Assembly (NCBI RefSeq): GCF_022179305.1
Contig: NZ_BPQP01000022.1
Span: 1 to 64,000, forward strand
Direction: 5' to 3'
Origin: Methylobacterium iners
Lineage (GTDB): Bacteria > Pseudomonadota > Alphaproteobacteria > Rhizobiales > Beijerinckiaceae
Length of the DNA: 64,000 nt
Shown here: positions 56,466-64,000 of the stretch, one piece after another
Numbering within the stretch: position 1 is the stretch's first letter
Layout of the letters: the number at the start of each line of letters is the position of its first letter
The notes under the pieces: generated by a model
What the model saw: only the letters and a program-made list of their open reading frames with translations
Told to the model about the DNA's origin: nothing
Database searches by the model: none
Made by a program: the position numbers and the translations under genes

Positions 56466-57868
56466 GACACGCTCTCCCCAGCATAGGCTTGCGTCAGCGT
56501 TTCGGCGAAGATTGGTCGATCCGCCGCGAAGATCTCGGGCAGGGGCCGGCGCGCCTCGAGGTTCTGCATCGCCCGGATCAGGGCCGCGACCTCCTCAGCG
56601 GTGCGGACGAGGGTCTCGTCCACGGCGGCGAAGCCGGCGGCCAGGGCGACGCGGTCGCCGTCGAACCCTGACCGGCGAACCCGCTTCAAGTCGGCCTCCG
56701 CCGCCTGGAGAGCCGCGCGGAGCGCCGCGTCGGCGGTCTCCGCCGGGAGCCGCAGGCAGGCGGCGATGCCCACCATCAGCTTCAGATGCGCTGCGAGGCA
56801 TGCGGCGCGTACCGCGATCGCGTCATAGGGCTCGGCGTCGATGCAGGCCGCCCGCTCGGCGACCTCGCCGCCGCCGCCGCCGCGCCTCAGGCGGTTGGCG
56901 ATGCCCGATTGCACCCGCCCGAAGCTGACCGCCCGGAGCGTCGTGAGCGGCCGCGTGCGGTGGAAGGGATCGAGCCGCAGCAGGTCGACGAGGTCGTCGC
57001 GCTCCGCGCCCGTGAGGATCTTGGGACCCTCCGGTAGCCCGAGCAGCATCGCGGCGAGGTTCTCCGCTGGTTCGTCGCCGACGATGTCGGCGAGCGAAGT
57101 GTCGACGCGGTCGTGCCAGGCCTCGTCGGAATCCAGCGAGGCGGCGGCGCGAAGGCCCGCCAATCCCCCGAGCGCCGAGACCACCGCCTCGAAGGTCACG
57201 AAATGCTCCGCAATCGTGCGAAAACCTGGCCGCTCGTCCTCGCCCATCTCGGCGCGCCAGAATTCCAGGACGTCGTCATCGCCGAAATCCGAGCGGCCGT
57301 GCAGGAAGCCGAGGATCGCGCGGAAGCGCCGCTCCAGGGGCGCCAGCGGCAGGTGCGCGTTGCGATAGGCGGCGAGATGGCGCGCGAGGCGCTTGGACAG
57401 GAACCCGGCCGCCTCGGCGCCGGGCTCCCGGGCGAGCTCGTCGAACCAGCCGGAGAGGGTGGCGATCCCAGCCAGGTCCTCCGCCGTCAGCACGAACTCG
57501 GCGAGCGCGAGCAGGCGCGCCAGGCCGGACCAGGTGATGCGCCAGCCCGCCCCTTCGATGACGAGGCCGCGCGCATCCGCCTCGGCGCTGCCTGCCCGCG
57601 CGCCGGAGAAGCGGGCCTCGATGGTAGCCGCGCGGGCGAGGTCGGGATCGAGGGCGAGGGTCACGAGGTCGCGCCCATCGCGGGCGCCCGCGAGCTGCGC
57701 CAGGGCCGTGAGCGCGTGGGCGAGGTCCCAGAGCGGCTTGTCGCGGTTCGGGCGCATGGCGCCGGTGACCGCCCGGGCGAGCCAGGCCCGATCCTGGCGC
57801 GACAGGTCGCGACCCTCGCAGACATTAGCGAGATCGGCCGCGCAGCGCTCGTCATACCCGCCGGTCAT
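56462..57868 (-). CDS. Soluble helical protein of the caspase cluster, unknown family
   Basis: Protein of 468 residues, almost entirely predicted helix, without export signal. Segments such as DLAHALTALAQLAGARDGRD, LARLLALAEFVLTAEDLAGI, and ACLAAHLKLMVGIAACLRLP alternate with short loops; a Gly run lies near 335. The composition resembles helical-repeat adaptors, but no TPR or HEAT consensus is clear. It starts 160 bp after the lipoprotein gene and overlaps the 182-residue gene by 4 bp. It may be the cytoplasmic part of the system. Confidence 0.6.
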   Translation of the reverse strand: MTGGYDERCAADLANVCEGRDLSRQDRAWLARAVTGAMRPNRDKPLWDLAHALTALAQLAGARDGRDLVTLALDPDLARAATIEARFSGARAGSAEADARGLVIEGAGWRITWSGLARLLALAEFVLTAEDLAGIATLSGWFDELAREPGAEAAGFLSKRLARHLAAYRNAHLPLAPLERRFRAILGFLHGRSDFGDDDVLEFWRAEMGEDERPGFRTIAEHFVTFEAVVSALGGLAGLRAAASLDSDEAWHDRVDTSLADIVGDEPAENLAAMLLGLPEGPKILTGAERDDLVDLLRLDPFHRTRPLTTLRAVSFGRVQSGIANRLRRGGGGGEVAERAACIDAEPYDAIAVRAACLAAHLKLMVGIAACLRLPAETADAALRAALQAAEADLKRVRRSGFDGDRVALAAGFAAVDETLVRTAEEVAALIRAMQNLEARRPLPEIFAADRPIFAETLTQAYAGESVS

Positions 57869-58027
57869 GCGCCCTCCCGTGCCCGCACCGGTTCCGCGTG
57901 ATCCGTCGCGGGTTTACGCCTTGCCGGAGCGGCCGTCATCCTCGGGGGCGGAGGCGGCAACCCAGCATGGAACGGCCAGAGGCAGTCTTGGACGGCTCCT
58001 CGGCTTCGGACCTGCGGCGTGTAGGGC

Positions 58028-58459
58028 TCAGACCGTGAAGGCGATGAGGTAGAGCCTCCGCCAGCCCGGCCCTGCCGGCACGCTCAGCAGGCGGTAGGTT
58101 CGGCCCCTCGGCCAGTCGTCGCGCTGGGCGCCCGCCGCCCCTGGCGGCAGCGCCTCCGGCCAATCCGGCAGGCCGTGGCCCGCCGCAGCGATGCCTGGGT
58201 CATGGCCGGGCACGAGGGGCTGGCCGATCAGGGCCCGGACGAAGGCCTCCGCCTGCGTCTCGGGCAGCAGGAAGCGGGCGCGGATCAGGGTGTTGATCCC
58301 GCGCTCGGCGTTCGCGGCGAAGCCCTGCATCTCGGCCGGCAGCATGATGCCCAAGAACGCCTCGATTTCCGCGTGCGTCGGCGCGACCTCGCCCGTGCAG
58401 CCGGTCACGGCGACGGCGAAGAGGCTCGCCACCGAGACGGTCCAGGCCCCCGGGGCCAT
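58028..58459 (-). CDS. Lipoprotein of the caspase cluster
   Basis: Protein of 143 residues. The signal ends in a lipobox-like VTGC with Cys 21 (SVASLFAVAVTGC). The mature domain includes EIEAFLGIMLPAEMQGFAAN, ERGINTLIRARFLLPETQAE and YRLLSVPAGPGWRRLYLIAF, helical first then beta. It overlaps the upstream DUF4384-like gene by one base, so the two are coupled. It should be anchored to a membrane facing the periplasm. No family recognised. Confidence 0.65.
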   Translation of the reverse strand: MAPGAWTVSVASLFAVAVTGCTGEVAPTHAEIEAFLGIMLPAEMQGFAANAERGINTLIRARFLLPETQAEAFVRALIGQPLVPGHDPGIAAAGHGLPDWPEALPPGAAGAQRDDWPRGRTYRLLSVPAGPGWRRLYLIAFTV

Positions 58460-59811
58460 CAGCGCACCACGACCCGGGCCACGGCCTCGGTAACGCCCGG
58501 GACAGCGCGGATCTTCTCCAGGAGGTCGAGCACGTCGGCCGGCTGCAGGAGCGCCGCGTCGCCATCCGCGGCCGGAGCCGCGGCGAGCCAGCGGGCCTGG
58601 AGCTCGGGCGGCAGGGCGCCCTCGACGCCGAAGCAGGAAAAAAGGTTCTCGAAGGGCTCGCCCGCCACGATCTCGTCGAGGCCGTAGCCGCGCGGATAGC
58701 GGCGATTGTCGCCCGGCTGCAGCGGTGCCTGCGAGGCCGCATTGCCGCGCACGGGCAGCGCGACGAAGGCGGTCTCGTCCGGGGCGACGACCCAGCAATA
58801 GAGGCTCTGGCGCGCCTTCGATTCGATCCGCATCTCGAGGCGCTGGCCCCGCCCGAACGGCGTCGCGGCAGCCGAGACCGCGAGACGCCCCCCATCGGTG
58901 CGGGCCGTGGCCGCGACGTGGTCGAGGAAGGGCCGCGGGGTCGGATCGCAGCCGAGACCCTCCGTGGCGATGCGGCGGCGCCCGGTGGGCGCGACCACGG
59001 CGCCGTCGCGCAGGAAGCTCACTTCCATCCAGGAGGAGCCGTCGCGCTCGTGCGAGAAGCGTCCGCGCGCGCTCAGGGCGCCGGGCTCCGCCGGGCAGGC
59101 GATCCCCGGCCCGAGGCGCCGGACGTCGAGGCGGCCGCCATTCAGGATGCGGTTGGCCGAGCGCGCCTCCGCGTCGAGCGCGATCACGAGGCGGTCGGTG
59201 AGCGCGCCGGCGCAGCTCGAATGCCCGCCGTCGGCGGCGAAGGGGCAGACCGAGATGGCACTGGCGTTCGGGGCCGCGTCCGCGAGGCCCTTCACGGCCT
59301 GCGCCAGCACCGCGTCGATATCGGCGAGGCCGGGCCCGACGCGGATCGGCAGCACCAGCGGCTCGCTGGTCGCTTTGCAGGCGGCGTTGCGGGTGATGGC
59401 CTGGAGCCGGACGCTGGCGGTGGCGCCGGCCTGCGCTGGCGCCACGAGGAAGACGCTGGCATCCCCCACGAAGGCGGCGCGGATCTGCGCCTCGGCCTCC
59501 GCGCCGGAGAGTCCCGTGGTGCCCTCGCGCAGCGCCTTGATGCGCACCACGTCGGCGGCGGCGGCCAGGCGCACGCGGCCCGTCGCCTGCAGCCCGCTCT
59601 CGACGGCGAGGCGCACCTCCTCGGCCTGCTCGCGGGACAGGGCGATCTGACCCGGCTCGACGCCGATGACGGCGAGGATCGGGCTCTTCGTGCCGGCGCA
59701 GGTCGAGACCGCGTCGAGGAAGGGCGTCAGCGTCTCGGTGACCGGGTCGGCGCGGGCGCCGCTCGCGGGCAGGAGCGCGAGCAGGGCCGCGAGGGCCCTA
59801 ATCGACCTCAT
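58459..59811 (-). CDS. Exported protein with DUF4384-like domain
   Basis: Protein of 450 residues with a signal peptide (MRSIRALAALLALLPASGAR, cut near ARADP). The middle part has repeated strand-turn units with Cys pairs (VSTCAGTKSP; RNAACKATSE; SVCPFAADGGHSSCAG). Near 320-400, RLEMRIESKARQSLYCWVVA followed by DETAFVALPVRGN matches DUF4384, a domain often fused to or encoded beside caspase-like proteases. The C-terminus is helical (PADVLDLLEKIRAVPGVTEA). It overlaps the caspase gene by 14 bp. Confidence 0.75.
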   Translation of the reverse strand: MRSIRALAALLALLPASGARADPVTETLTPFLDAVSTCAGTKSPILAVIGVEPGQIALSREQAEEVRLAVESGLQATGRVRLAAAADVVRIKALREGTTGLSGAEAEAQIRAAFVGDASVFLVAPAQAGATASVRLQAITRNAACKATSEPLVLPIRVGPGLADIDAVLAQAVKGLADAAPNASAISVCPFAADGGHSSCAGALTDRLVIALDAEARSANRILNGGRLDVRRLGPGIACPAEPGALSARGRFSHERDGSSWMEVSFLRDGAVVAPTGRRRIATEGLGCDPTPRPFLDHVAATARTDGGRLAVSAAATPFGRGQRLEMRIESKARQSLYCWVVAPDETAFVALPVRGNAASQAPLQPGDNRRYPRGYGLDEIVAGEPFENLFSCFGVEGALPPELQARWLAAAPAADGDAALLQPADVLDLLEKIRAVPGVTEAVARVVVR

Positions 59812-61924
59812 TGGCCTTGGCGTACATGTCGAGGGCGCGCACGAAGACCGGGTTGAGACGGCCGTCGACGGCGCCGCCGTAGTAATCCGCCTCCTTGATC
59901 GCGCGCTGCACCGTGCGGATCGTCTCGGGCTTAAGCTTGAGGTTCGCCGTGTCCGTCGCCGAGACCGAGGCCGCGCCGAGCTCGCCCCGCTTCAGGGCCC
60001 GCAGCACCATGTCGGCCGCGCTGACGCCGGGGAAGAAGCCGGAAAAGCCGTTGTCGATGAGCGTCGCCATGGTCGCCATCGCCATGGGGTCGCCGCGGTC
60101 GGCCGCCTGTCGGAACAGGTCGAAGCCCTTGCGCTGGTCGCGCGGGAAGCCGTAGGCCCCGGTCGAGTAATGGGGCACGAGCTTGGTGATGGAGGTCACG
60201 TCGCCGCCCTCGGCCGCCCGCTTGTACCAGGCCACCGCCTCGGCCTCGTTCCTGGGCACGCCGCGGCCGTATTCGAGGAAGCGGCCGACATTCGACATGG
60301 CGACGACATTCCCGCCCTCGCCGGCCTGCCTGTAGAGCTTGAGCGCCTGCGGCAGGGACATCTTCACGCCCTGGCCGTTCTCGTAGAGCGCCCCGAGATT
60401 GTTCATGGCCGAGAGGCTGCCGCCCTCGACGGCCTGGGAATAGGCGGCGAAGGCCTCCTTGTAGCGGTCCGCCTTGTCGTAGGCGCGGCCGAGCTGGTAG
60501 GCGAGCCGCCGCAGCTTCGGATGCGCCTGGGCCGCGGCGCGGCAGGCCTCGGTCGCCGCCGAGGCCTCGATCCGCCCGAGCTTCACGCCCTTCACGCCCT
60601 TGGGCCGATCGGGATCGTCGGTGCCGGCGGCGAGCTCGTCGCATCGCTTGACCCGCGGATCACCGGAGGGATCGGAGCCGCCGAGATAGGTCTCGGCGAG
60701 CGTCCGGAAGGCGCAGACCTCCCGGCAGGAATCGAGATAGGCCTGGTACTTCTGGGCACCGCCGAGCCGCTCCCAGTTCTCCCGGTCGATCGCCGCCGCG
60801 TCGCGCTGACGGCCCTCGAAGAGGCGGCTCATCGCCTGCTCGCGATAGGCGCAGACGGCGCCGCAGCCGCCGATGTAGCTCTCCAGCGCCGCGCGGGTCC
60901 CCAGGATCTCGGCCTGCCGCCAGGCCGCCTCGTCGCGCATCGCGGCCACACCCCCGGCGATGCCCGTGACGGGCAGGCTCGCCTTGACCACGATCGGCGC
61001 GTCGTCGACCTCCGGGAGCTGCTCGCGGCCGCTGGCGCGCCGCGCCGCCCGCTCGACCTCCTCGCGCAGGTAGCTCTTCAGCTCCGGCCATTGCACGAGG
61101 CCGTCGCCGTTGCCCCCGCCCCCGTCGCGCTTGAGGTCGGCGAGGCCCGAGACGCCCATCAGGAAGCGGCTCGTGAAGAGGCCGAGCTTGTTGGCCTCGT
61201 CCCAGTTGGCCGGCGTGGCGCCGGAGGTCGCCACGAGCTTGACGACGCCTTCCGCTCCCTTGGGCTTGGCCGGCGAGAAGCCGGGCGCGGAGACGGCGAG
61301 CAGGCTCTCGCCCTTGCGGCCGGTCTCCCCGGTGAAGCAGGCGTCGATCATGACGACGAGCTGGCGGCCCGCGCCGATCTTACGCTTCACGAGGTCGAGG
61401 TTGCGATAGAGCGTCTCGAGCAGATAGCCGCTCTCGCCCTGGTTCGGATTGCCGTCCTCGGGCAGCAGGAAGGGCTGGCGGGTGGCGAGATCCGGCACGC
61501 CGTGGCCGGAATAATAGACGAACACGTTTGAGCGGCCCTCGCGCACGCTGCGCCAGAGGCGGCCCGATTGCGGGTTCCGCTCCGTGCCGAAGACTTGATT
61601 GAACTCGTTGAGCGTCGCGTCCTTCAGGACGAAGACGTTGGTGTCGCGGTAGCCGAGCCGCTTGACGAGGTATTCCTTCACCGCCTCGGCATCGTTGTGG
61701 GCGTAATCGACTGGGACCGTCTGCTTGTAGGCCCGGTTGCCGATGACGACGGCGATCGATTCGGTGTTGTCAGCGAAGGTATCGGGCTCGGCCGTGGCAG
61801 GCGCGACGGCAACGCCCATGAGCGCCAGAGCTCCGATCAGGCCCGCAACGAGACGGCGCACCGCCCGCATCGGCGCCATCGCTCGTCCTCGATCACCGAA
61901 TGTTTCGCTCGCCACGCGCATCAT
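59798..61924 (-). CDS. Exported orthocaspase with Sel1 repeats
   Basis: Protein of 708 residues. After a signal peptide (about 19-45) comes a peptidase C14 domain at about 54-300: ESIAVVIGNRAYK, catalytic H141 in VFVYYSGHGVPD and C196 in QLVVMIDACFTGE, so the dyad is complete. A Cys/Arg-rich region (about 340-440; CGAVCAYREQAMSRLFEGRQ) follows. Sel1-like repeats lie at about 490-650 (AMNNLGALYENGQGV; AMSNVGRFLEYGRGVPRN). The last 45 residues (IRTVQRAIKEADYYGGAVDG) resemble a peptidoglycan-binding helix bundle. It is the first gene of the leftward cluster. Substrate unknown. Confidence 0.88.
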   Translation of the reverse strand: MMRVASETFGDRGRAMAPMRAVRRLVAGLIGALALMGVAVAPATAEPDTFADNTESIAVVIGNRAYKQTVPVDYAHNDAEAVKEYLVKRLGYRDTNVFVLKDATLNEFNQVFGTERNPQSGRLWRSVREGRSNVFVYYSGHGVPDLATRQPFLLPEDGNPNQGESGYLLETLYRNLDLVKRKIGAGRQLVVMIDACFTGETGRKGESLLAVSAPGFSPAKPKGAEGVVKLVATSGATPANWDEANKLGLFTSRFLMGVSGLADLKRDGGGGNGDGLVQWPELKSYLREEVERAARRASGREQLPEVDDAPIVVKASLPVTGIAGGVAAMRDEAAWRQAEILGTRAALESYIGGCGAVCAYREQAMSRLFEGRQRDAAAIDRENWERLGGAQKYQAYLDSCREVCAFRTLAETYLGGSDPSGDPRVKRCDELAAGTDDPDRPKGVKGVKLGRIEASAATEACRAAAQAHPKLRRLAYQLGRAYDKADRYKEAFAAYSQAVEGGSLSAMNNLGALYENGQGVKMSLPQALKLYRQAGEGGNVVAMSNVGRFLEYGRGVPRNEAEAVAWYKRAAEGGDVTSITKLVPHYSTGAYGFPRDQRKGFDLFRQAADRGDPMAMATMATLIDNGFSGFFPGVSAADMVLRALKRGELGAASVSATDTANLKLKPETIRTVQRAIKEADYYGGAVDGRLNPVFVRALDMYAKANEVD

Positions 61925-61981
61925 CCCGTCTCTTGGTTGCGATTCGAAGTTTTTCGCCTCCGGCTGGTGCCCTATCGCGCC

Positions 61982-62251
61982 TCATTTGGGCAAGATCCCG
62001 GCGTAGCGCGAGCCTCGGGGCTCGTCGGCGCCTCGATGTCCGATGACTTCGGCGAAGGCGCCGCAGGCGGGTCGCTCCCCATGCGTTCCGTCTCCCCGCT
62101 TCGCATCCTCCGTGCACGCGCGGAGCACCCGGGGCGTGTCGCCCCTCCCCATGCGCCCGTCGGCGGGGCGCATGTCCTCGATGGCGGCGAGCGCGGCAAC
62201 GAGGAGGCTCATCGCCGCGAGCCGCAGCTGCAGGATGCCGGACACCGACAT
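61982..62251 (-). CDS. Possible small exported or membrane peptide
   Basis: A frame of 89 residues opening MSVSGILQLRLAAMSLLVAA, a hydrophobic start, followed by a polar tail without family similarity. It lies 10 bp after the 93-residue gene on the same strand. It occupies most of the 337-bp gap in front of the caspase gene, which must also hold that gene's promoter. Evidence is limited to frame, position and the hydrophobic start; it may not be real. Confidence 0.3.
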   Translation of the reverse strand: MSVSGILQLRLAAMSLLVAALAAIEDMRPADGRMGRGDTPRVLRACTEDAKRGDGTHGERPACGAFAEVIGHRGADEPRGSRYAGILPK

Positions 62252-62261
62252 CGCACCCGCC

Positions 62262-62543
62262 TCAAGGCAGGTAGAGGCCGTGCCCGCAGCGGCGGACCCG
62301 ACGCTGCTCCACGTAGCCCGTGTAGCGGTTGAACACGTCGACGGTGCGGTAGAAGCAGTACCGGCCGGAGTTGCGGCCGTTGTAGTAGACGTCGCCGGTA
62401 TCGAGGTCGACGCCAAGGAATTCGGGCTTGGCCGCCGGCGCGCGTCCCGTGGCCGTGTCGAAGTCCGCGCCGCCGGCGGAGGCCTGTGAGGCGGTGGCGA
62501 CGAGGCCTGCGAGGCCGAGGGCGAGAATCCAGGTCCTGGTCAT
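62262..62543 (-). CDS. Small exported cysteine-containing protein
   Basis: Protein of 93 residues with a signal peptide (MTRTWILALGLAGLVATASQ, cleavage at ASAGG about 24). The mature part has LDTGDVYYNGRNSGRYCFYR and VEQRRVRRCGHGLYLP, two cysteines about 20 residues apart and many Tyr/Arg. Function unknown. It lies upstream of the caspase cluster on the same strand and is divergent from the oxidoreductase gene; whether it belongs to the cluster is uncertain. Confidence 0.6.
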   Translation of the reverse strand: MTRTWILALGLAGLVATASQASAGGADFDTATGRAPAAKPEFLGVDLDTGDVYYNGRNSGRYCFYRTVDVFNRYTGYVEQRRVRRCGHGLYLP

Positions 62544-62800
62544 GCGATGCGCTCCCGTGATCATGAAGGGGCGGTCCGCCGCCCTCATCCATGCCTTGGA
62601 ACGGGCAGAGCGATTTTCGTCAGGGATCGCCCGCGGGTCCGCGAATTTTCCGCCGTCGGCCGAGGCGATGGCCCCTCGCGCCCCATTCAGGCGGACGCGG
62701 TCCAACGGCCGCAGCCCTGATAGCCCGCGACCAGGAACTCCGCCGGCGGCACCCGATTGAACAGACATGCCTGCACAGAGATCGTCCGTCGGACGGGCAG

Positions 62801-64000
62801 ATGCCTGAATTCCACGCGCCCCTTCTCGGCGAGGTCGATGTCGCCATCGTCGGTGCCGGCGCCGCGGGCCTGGCCGCCGGGCATCGGCTCCTGGAGCGGC
62901 GGCCCGGGCTGAGGCTCGGGCTGCTCGAAGCCGCCCACCGGGTCGGCGGCCGAGCCCGCACCATCGACGTGCCCGTGATCGCGGCACCCCTCGACCTCGG
63001 CTGCGGCTGGCTGCACGGCGCAGAGGCAAATCCTTGGACCACCATCGCGGAGCGTCTCGGCCTCGCGATTGATCGCACGACGCCGCCCTGGGACGTGCAG
63101 TATCGCGACCTCGGCTTCTCCCGCGAAGATCAAGCCGCCTACAAGCAGGCGGCGGCCGCCCATTACAGGCGCATGGCCGAGGCTCAGGCCGAGCCGGTCG
63201 ACCGCTCGCTCGGCTCGCTCCTCGTTCCCGGCGATCGCTGGAACAGCCATCTCAACGCGGTTGCCACCTATGTGAGCGGTGCCGAACTCGATCAGGCTTC
63301 GATTCACGACACGAAGAATTACCGCGTTCAAGGCGGTGATTGGCGCGTCGTCGAGGGGCATGGCCGCGCCGTCGAGCTCTTCTCGGCCGGGCTGCCCATC
63401 GCCCTCAACACGCCGGTCGCAAGGATCGATCACGGCGCCGCCGGGACGATCAGGCTCGAGACGCCGCACGGCGTCGTGCGGGCGCGCGCCGTCGTCGTCA
63501 CCGTGTCCACGGACGTGCTCGCCGCGGAGGCGATCCGGTTCGATCCGCCCCTGCCCGACAAGGTCGCCGCCGCGGCCGGCCTGCCCCTCGGCCTCGCCAA
63601 CAAGGTCTTCCTGCAGGTCGACGCGCCGGAGGATCTACCCAAGGACGGTCACCTCATCGGAAATCCCCTCGCCTCGGCGACGGGCGCCTACCACCTTCGG
63701 CCCTTCGGCCGCCCCGTGATCGAGGCCTATTACGGGGGCGACCTAGCGCGCAGGCTCGAGAGGGAGGGTGAGGCGGCTGCGGTCGCCTTCGCTCTGGAGG
63801 AGCTGGCCGGCCTCCTCGGCACCGGCATCCGGACACGAGCGCGACTGCTCGTCGCGACGGCCTGGGGCGGCGAGCCCCTGATCCGAGGCTCCTACGCCTA
63901 TGCGCGGCCCGGTGCGGCCGGCAATCGCGCTGCCCTGGCGGCTCCCGTCGACGATCGCCTCTTCTTCGCGGGCGAGGCGGCCTCGCCCGACGCCTTCACC
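62801..64000 (+). CDS. FAD-dependent amine oxidase-like protein (partial)
   Basis: The first 400 residues of a flavoprotein running off the window end. VDVAIVGAGAAGLAAGHRLL (about 13-32) is the ADP-binding GxGxxG fold and LLEAAHRVGGRARTIDV (about 41-57) is the E-x-x-x-x-x-GGR motif of the amine-oxidase/phytoene-desaturase family. LDLGCGWLHGAEANPW continues the family pattern. Near the end, ATAWGGEPLIRGSYAYARPG and RLFFAGEAASPDAF are the FAD-contact GEA motif. It resembles monoamine/polyamine oxidases; the substrate is unknown. The ATG at 62801 was chosen because an upstream ATG frame ends at once. Confidence 0.85.
   Translation, partial: MPEFHAPLLGEVDVAIVGAGAAGLAAGHRLLERRPGLRLGLLEAAHRVGGRARTIDVPVIAAPLDLGCGWLHGAEANPWTTIAERLGLAIDRTTPPWDVQYRDLGFSREDQAAYKQAAAAHYRRMAEAQAEPVDRSLGSLLVPGDRWNSHLNAVATYVSGAELDQASIHDTKNYRVQGGDWRVVEGHGRAVELFSAGLPIALNTPVARIDHGAAGTIRLETPHGVVRARAVVVTVSTDVLAAEAIRFDPPLPDKVAAAAGLPLGLANKVFLQVDAPEDLPKDGHLIGNPLASATGAYHLRPFGRPVIEAYYGGDLARRLEREGEAAAVAFALEELAGLLGTGIRTRARLLVATAWGGEPLIRGSYAYARPGAAGNRAALAAPVDDRLFFAGEAASPDAFT

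Overview
The window reads as a chromosomal segment of a high-GC alphaproteobacterium of the Methylobacterium/Methylorubrum type (Hyphomicrobiales). Supporting this are the very GC-rich codon usage, the Rhizobiales-style block rplU-rpmA-obgE-proB-proA-nadD-rsfS-rlmH-envC-ctpA, an ATP12-type F1 assembly chaperone, an OlsB-like acyltransferase, and two enzymes of the propionyl-CoA/methylmalonyl-CoA branch used by ethylmalonyl-CoA-pathway methylotrophs (methylmalonyl-CoA mutase small subunit and propionyl-CoA carboxylase beta chain). Species assignment is inference only.

Layout. 1-0.55 kb: no protein gene; a leftward promoter in front of a self-complementary GC-rich stretch (candidate structured RNA, 6S-like in shape) and a separate 150-bp palindromic element. 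0.5-7.3 kb: Wzy/WaaL-like membrane protein, DUF2937, WD40 protein, single-domain response regulator, ROK-family protein whose two halves look swapped, DUF2939 and RppH. 7.7-18.7 kb: a leftward housekeeping run (L21, L27, ObgE, ProB, ProA, NadD, RsfS, RlmH, EnvC, CtpA, divergent polysaccharide deacetylase). A Phd/VapC toxin-antitoxin pair and a vapC relic interrupt it between obgE and proB. 18.9-30.5 kb: HerA-like ATPase, OlsB-like and family-3 acyltransferases, SDR protein, QueG, GST, UppP, MutA/McmB and two small exported proteins. 30.6-32.3 kb: a low-GC islet holding a P-loop ATPase gene with two frameshifts, abutting a decayed PAS-sensor fragment. 32.3-51.3 kb: LepA, Tat-type metallophosphoesterase, beta-helix protein, PccB, heme-dependent (chlorite dismutase-like) protein, ATP12, HAD phosphatase, RluA-type synthase, YegD-like Hsp70, GlpM, RarA, a 1,404-residue hybrid sensor kinase and a Nudix hydrolase.

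51.4-61.9 kb is the most unusual region: nine leftward genes, many overlapping or closely spaced. They encode an exported orthocaspase with Sel1 repeats, a DUF4384-like exported protein, a lipoprotein, two soluble proteins of unknown family, a single-pass membrane protein, a trypsin-like protease, an OmpA-domain protein and another exported protein. Together they look like an envelope-spanning proteolytic system with two peptidase folds, and I do not recognise it as a characterised pathway. The window ends inside an FAD-dependent amine-oxidase-like gene.

Two copies of a 116-bp imperfect palindrome (7514 and 25565) and a different palindrome inside the caspase cluster show dispersed intergenic repeats. 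No tRNA, rRNA, CRISPR array or intact transposase was seen.
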